64,000 nucleotides of DNA from Anaerocolumna chitinilytica (GTDB taxonomy: Bacteria; Bacillota; Clostridia; Lachnospirales; Lachnospiraceae): contig NZ_AP023368.1 of NCBI RefSeq assembly GCF_014218355.1, positions 2,546,001 through 2,610,000 of the forward strand, in the 5' to 3' direction. Made by a program: the position numbers and the translations under genes. The notes beneath the pieces were generated by a model. The model was not told the origin of the DNA, searched no databases, and was given only the letters and a program-made list of their open reading frames with translations. Shown piece by piece: positions 61,382-64,000 of the stretch (position 1 is the first letter of the stretch; every line of letters begins with the position of its first letter).

Positions 61382-62146
61382 TTACATGGATAATTTGTTC
61401 AAAGTAAAATTAATATTTGTGGTGTCTACCGGGATATAATGTTTTGTTACAATCAGAGGCAATTTCTTATCATTCAGTAAAGTTTCCTGAATCATCAGGA
61501 AATGCCCTTTTTCTGATAAGGTATATTTTTGCGCAGTGAAATTACCGGCACCTGAAAAACGGATGTTTATACGGGTGCTTTCAGATTTTTCATATATCGT
61601 TTTCTGAATAAAATTCAAAAAGCCTGAGTTATCTTTTAGGTCAAGGTTATATTTCGTTATGGTATCAATGGGAATAAAGGAAAGTGAATAGGCAAATACA
61701 CGGTCCTCATTTTTATACCATCTGTCAGTTATCACAACCACAGGAGTTTTTTGCTGGAGGCTCCTTATGATAGATTCCGAAGGTGGTTCAATACGAAATT
61801 CTAGTTCTGTTTTTGTTGGAATTACTGAGCACCAGTTATAAACCGGATGACCGGTAAATGGCTGTTCAAAAGAGACATTGCTTTTTTCATCAATAATAAA
61901 AGTGCCTTTTCCTCTTGCATTATCAATTAATCCATCTTCCTTTAATAAAGAGAGAGCTTGCCGGAGAGTCATACGGCTTACGCCCATCATCTTTGCTAAC
62001 TCCGGCTCATTTGGAAGCTGGCTTCCGGGTTGAAATTCTCCGTTTATTATCTTAAGGTATAGTGCATCATAGATTTTAACATATTTCAGCTTTTTCTTTT
62101 TTTCTTCCGAAATATTGTTTTTTGTTATATTATCTTCTGAATTCAT
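61382..62146 (-). CDS. GntR family regulator, HutC/UTRA subfamily
   Basis: The 254-residue protein has a winged helix (QLPNEPELAKMMGVSRMTLR, about positions 42-61) and a UTRA ligand domain. UTRA proteins bind sugars, amino sugars or nucleoside-like ligands. ATG 62146 with AAGGAGA at 6-8 nt is preferred over an upstream in-frame ATG at 62194. It is divergent from the uridine phosphorylase gene. A palindrome overlaps its leader, and another lies at the phosphorylase promoter, so it probably controls both. Confidence 0.82.
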   Translation of the reverse strand: MNSEDNITKNNISEEKKKKLKYVKIYDALYLKIINGEFQPGSQLPNEPELAKMMGVSRMTLRQALSLLKEDGLIDNARGKGTFIIDEKSNVSFEQPFTGHPVYNWCSVIPTKTELEFRIEPPSESIIRSLQQKTPVVVITDRWYKNEDRVFAYSLSFIPIDTITKYNLDLKDNSGFLNFIQKTIYEKSESTRINIRFSGAGNFTAQKYTLSEKGHFLMIQETLLNDKKLPLIVTKHYIPVDTTNINFTLNKLSM

Positions 62147-62155
62147 ATCGTCTCC

Positions 62156-62169
62156 TTTGTCTAGACAAA
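62156..62169. promoter_or_regulatory. Operator-like dyad in the GntR/UTRA gene leader
   Basis: TTTGTCTAGACAAA is a perfect 14-bp dyad only 9 bp upstream of the regulator ATG. It resembles the GTCTAGAC core of HutC-class (DasR/NagR) operators, consistent with autoregulation. Confidence 0.55.
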
Positions 62170-62382
62170 TTCGTATAATTATATTAACGACCAATTAATA
62201 AGAAGTAGAAGTTAACCAGACAGTTTGCAGCTATTTGCCAACTAGTATAACCTAAAGGACAACAGACTGTCAAATAATATAATTCTTTTTATAATGGATA
62301 TTTCCTTGGAATTTTACAGATAATATAGAGCGAAATAATAGGTACCGGATATAGATTTTACATTGCAAAATGATAAAAATAG

Positions 62383-62442
62383 TTGACAATAGGAAGGAAG
62401 AAATGATAAGATTTAACTATATTAAATAGACATATATGTCTA
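62383..62442 (+). promoter_or_regulatory. Promoter and operator of the uridine phosphorylase gene
   Basis: TTGACA (62383-62388) is followed at 18-nt spacing by TAAGAT (62407-62412). A perfect 16-bp dyad TAGACATATATGTCTA (62427-62442) lies just after the start site and shares the TAGACA half-site with the dyad at 62156. This is the expected place for a repressor site. Confidence 0.55.
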
Positions 62443-62525
62443 AATTATATAGTGTAGAGTATAAAAGGTTTTATTATGAACACCTAATTTGATTGTGCGA
62501 TATATTCGTCAGATGGAGGATTATT

Positions 62526-63302
62526 ATGAAATATGCAGAAGAAGGTATGGTTTATCATCTTGCGATAAAGAAAGGTGATGTAGGAAGATATGTAATTCTT
62601 CCGGGAGACCCTAAGAGATGTGCCATGATTGCCAGTTATTTTGATGATTCCAAATTAGTGGCTGACAGCAGAGAATTTGTTACTTATACAGGATATCTGG
62701 AAGGGGAGAAAGTAAGCGTAACTTCTACCGGAATTGGCGGACCTTCTGCTTCTATCGCTATGGAAGAGCTTGTTATGAGCGGGGCAGATACTTTTATCCG
62801 TGTGGGAACCTGTGGTGGTATGGATACAAATGTAAAGGGCGGAGATATAGTTATAGCAACAGGGGCCATCCGTATGGAGGGAACCAGCAAAGAGTATGCG
62901 CCTATAGAATTTCCGGCAGTGGCAGATATTGAGATAACAAACGCTTTAATACAAGCTGCTAAAAATCTTGGAAATTCCTATCATGCAGGTATTGTTGAAT
63001 GTAAGGATTCCTTTTATGGACAGCATTCGCCGGAGACAAAGCCGGTAAGCTATGAATTGATGAACAAATGGGAAGCATGGCTTCGTTTAGGCTGCAAGGC
63101 TTCTGAAATGGAATCAGCCGCATTGTTTGTTGTAGCAAGCCATCTTGGTGTTCGCTGCGGCTCTAATTTTCTAGTTGTTGCTAATCAGGAGAGAGAGAAG
63201 GCAGGTCTTGATAACCCGGTTGTTCACGATACAGATGCAGCTGTTAAAGTTGGTGTGGAAGCACTTAGAATTCTGATAAAGCAGGATCGTCAATATAAAT
63301 AA
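62526..63302 (+). CDS. udp: Uridine phosphorylase-like nucleoside phosphorylase
   Basis: The 258-residue protein is a PNP/UDP-superfamily enzyme with ILPGDPKRC near residue 22, GTCGGMD near 85 and the nucleoside-binding SEMESAALF near 193. It splits uridine with phosphate to uracil and ribose 1-phosphate. ATG 62526 has GGAGG at 8 nt; an earlier in-frame ATG at 62493 would add eleven unlikely residues. It has its own promoter and terminator. Substrate specificity inside the superfamily is not certain. Confidence 0.85.
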   Translation: MKYAEEGMVYHLAIKKGDVGRYVILPGDPKRCAMIASYFDDSKLVADSREFVTYTGYLEGEKVSVTSTGIGGPSASIAMEELVMSGADTFIRVGTCGGMDTNVKGGDIVIATGAIRMEGTSKEYAPIEFPAVADIEITNALIQAAKNLGNSYHAGIVECKDSFYGQHSPETKPVSYELMNKWEAWLRLGCKASEMESAALFVVASHLGVRCGSNFLVVANQEREKAGLDNPVVHDTDAAVKVGVEALRILIKQDRQYK

Positions 63303-63332
63303 ATTGAAAAGAGACCTGATATAATAGTTAAC

Positions 63333-63375
63333 AAAAAAAGAAACGGGTGAAGAGAAATTGACCGTTTCTTTTTTT
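63333..63375. terminator. Bidirectional terminator between udp and the response regulator gene
   Basis: The A-rich arm 63333-63346 (ending GAAACGG) pairs with CCGTTTCTTTTTTT (63362-63375). It has A-runs on one side and T-runs on the other, so it works in both directions. Confidence 0.8.
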
Positions 63376-63407
63376 GTGCTATTAGCAGGATTACGAAAGT
63401 CTGTGGG

Positions 63408-63992
63408 TTATCCTTTCAGCCTGAAAAGATGAGGAATTTCCTTTTGGTTTTTTAATCCCAGCTTTTTTAGTATAGTTGTCTTTTGATTAGATATAGTTTT
63501 AGAGGAGGAATTAAGGCTTATTTCCTCACCGTTTATTTTCAGAAGTACTGCTTTTTCCGCATCGCTTAGCTGGTTTAAGATTAGAGAATGAATCAAGTGC
63601 TCCTGGGGGGTATTTCCGTGGGCTGTATGCTTGATGGTTTGCAGCAGGATATCAAACTGGCTTTTAAAAACGTATCCCGACGCAAAGCTTTTCGCACAAG
63701 CCAGGGTAACTGTATCGTAATCCTCAAAAGAGGTTATGATTAAGACCTTGGCATCCGTAGAACAGCGTATTTTTTTTGATACTTCAATTCCATCCAGATT
63801 TCTCCCGGTAAGATTTAGGTCCATAAGGACTACATGGGGTTTCAAAGAAGTAGAGAGTCGAAATGCGTCTATATTATTCGTAGCATAACCCACATATTCA
63901 ATTCCGGGATCGGCTGTTAGAAGCGTTTCTGTTAAATATATAAAATCCAGGTCATCTTCTACTAGCAATACCTTTATTTTTGAGTCTGGCAT
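63408..63992 (-). CDS. Response regulator with C-terminal HTH (NarL/LuxR-like)
   Basis: The 194-residue protein has a receiver domain (VEDD near residue 12, phospho-acceptor Asp in LMDLNLTGRNLDG near 57, Lys near 110) and a short C-terminal HTH (LSDAEKAVLL, then SNQKTTILKKLGL). Its ATG is 8 bp from the right edge; the partner kinase is probably just outside. The HTH is divergent from the usual LuxR consensus. Target genes are unknown. Confidence 0.82.
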   Translation of the reverse strand: MPDSKIKVLLVEDDLDFIYLTETLLTADPGIEYVGYATNNIDAFRLSTSLKPHVVLMDLNLTGRNLDGIEVSKKIRCSTDAKVLIITSFEDYDTVTLACAKSFASGYVFKSQFDILLQTIKHTAHGNTPQEHLIHSLILNQLSDAEKAVLLKINGEEISLNSSSKTISNQKTTILKKLGLKNQKEIPHLFRLKG

Positions 63993-64000
63993 GGTTTTCT

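Noticed and set aside
61189..61393. 61-codon frames on both strands after cbiL
   Set aside because: No ribosome site, no recognised family, partly overlapping the GntR gene end; kept only as a structured-region observation.
1..64000. Search for CRISPR arrays, IS elements, attachment sites, rRNA and tRNA
   Set aside because: No regularly spaced repeats, transposase or integrase motifs, or RNA gene signatures were seen by eye; a covariance-model scan was not possible.

Overview
The window looks like chromosome of an anaerobic, low-GC Gram-positive of the Lachnospiraceae / Clostridium type. Pointers are AT-rich intergenic DNA with strong GGAGG ribosome sites, several TTGACA-17-TATAAT promoters, an NfnAB pair, clostridial flavin ene-reductases with Fe-S clusters, a YesMN-type two-component pair and the oxygen-independent (cbi) route to cobalamin. 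The host cannot be fixed to species from sequence alone. No rRNA, tRNA, CRISPR array, insertion sequence or phage gene was seen.

Region 1 (1-8135) is redox metabolism. It holds the tail of an iron alcohol dehydrogenase, a structured leader with a terminator, the electron-bifurcating transhydrogenase pair nfnA-nfnB, a PucR-type regulator, and divergent from it a 937-residue protein joining an Old-Yellow-Enzyme/dienoyl-CoA-reductase-type flavoprotein to an acetoacetate-decarboxylase-like domain, followed by a short-chain dehydrogenase. Region 2 (8237-10784) is an operon of an LrgA/LrgB membrane pair, a cytidylate-kinase-like protein and a GntR/FCD regulator, with a FadR-type operator at its promoter. 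Region 3 (10805-20036) holds regulator-target pairs: MFS transporter with a divergent XRE-TPR regulator and a 35-bp perfect palindrome on the transporter promoter; a small membrane XRE regulator; TetR plus a second ene-reductase; TetR plus an extended SDR with a C-terminal zinc-binding module.

Region 4 (20175-33897) is an L-rhamnoside utilisation locus. It has a GH106-like intracellular rhamnosidase candidate, a CUT1 ABC importer without its ATPase, a YesMN-like sensor and regulator, an AraC regulator, and rhaB, rhaA and rhaD. Region 5 (33990-40721) has an unidentified membrane-anchored protein, hypA, a large Fe-S flavoprotein, hypB, a GntR/FCD regulator and lgt.

Region 6 (40932-61211) is a roughly 20-kb cobalamin operon behind a B12 riboswitch whose terminator stem contains the first gene's ribosome site. 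It encodes most of the anaerobic corrin pathway, lower-ligand loop assembly and an ECF cobalt importer (cbiQ, O, M, N), with a CobU-like paralogue, a CobK-CbiE-CbiT triple fusion and a 23-codon ORF coupled to cbiA. Region 7 (61212-64000) has an unexplained structured stretch, a GntR/UTRA regulator, a uridine phosphorylase with dyad operators, and a response regulator at the right edge.

The main candidates for something new are the ene-reductase/decarboxylase-like fusion with its SDR and PucR neighbours, the hypA-flavoprotein-hypB set with no hydrogenase beside it, and the operator-controlled LrgAB-kinase-FadR operon.
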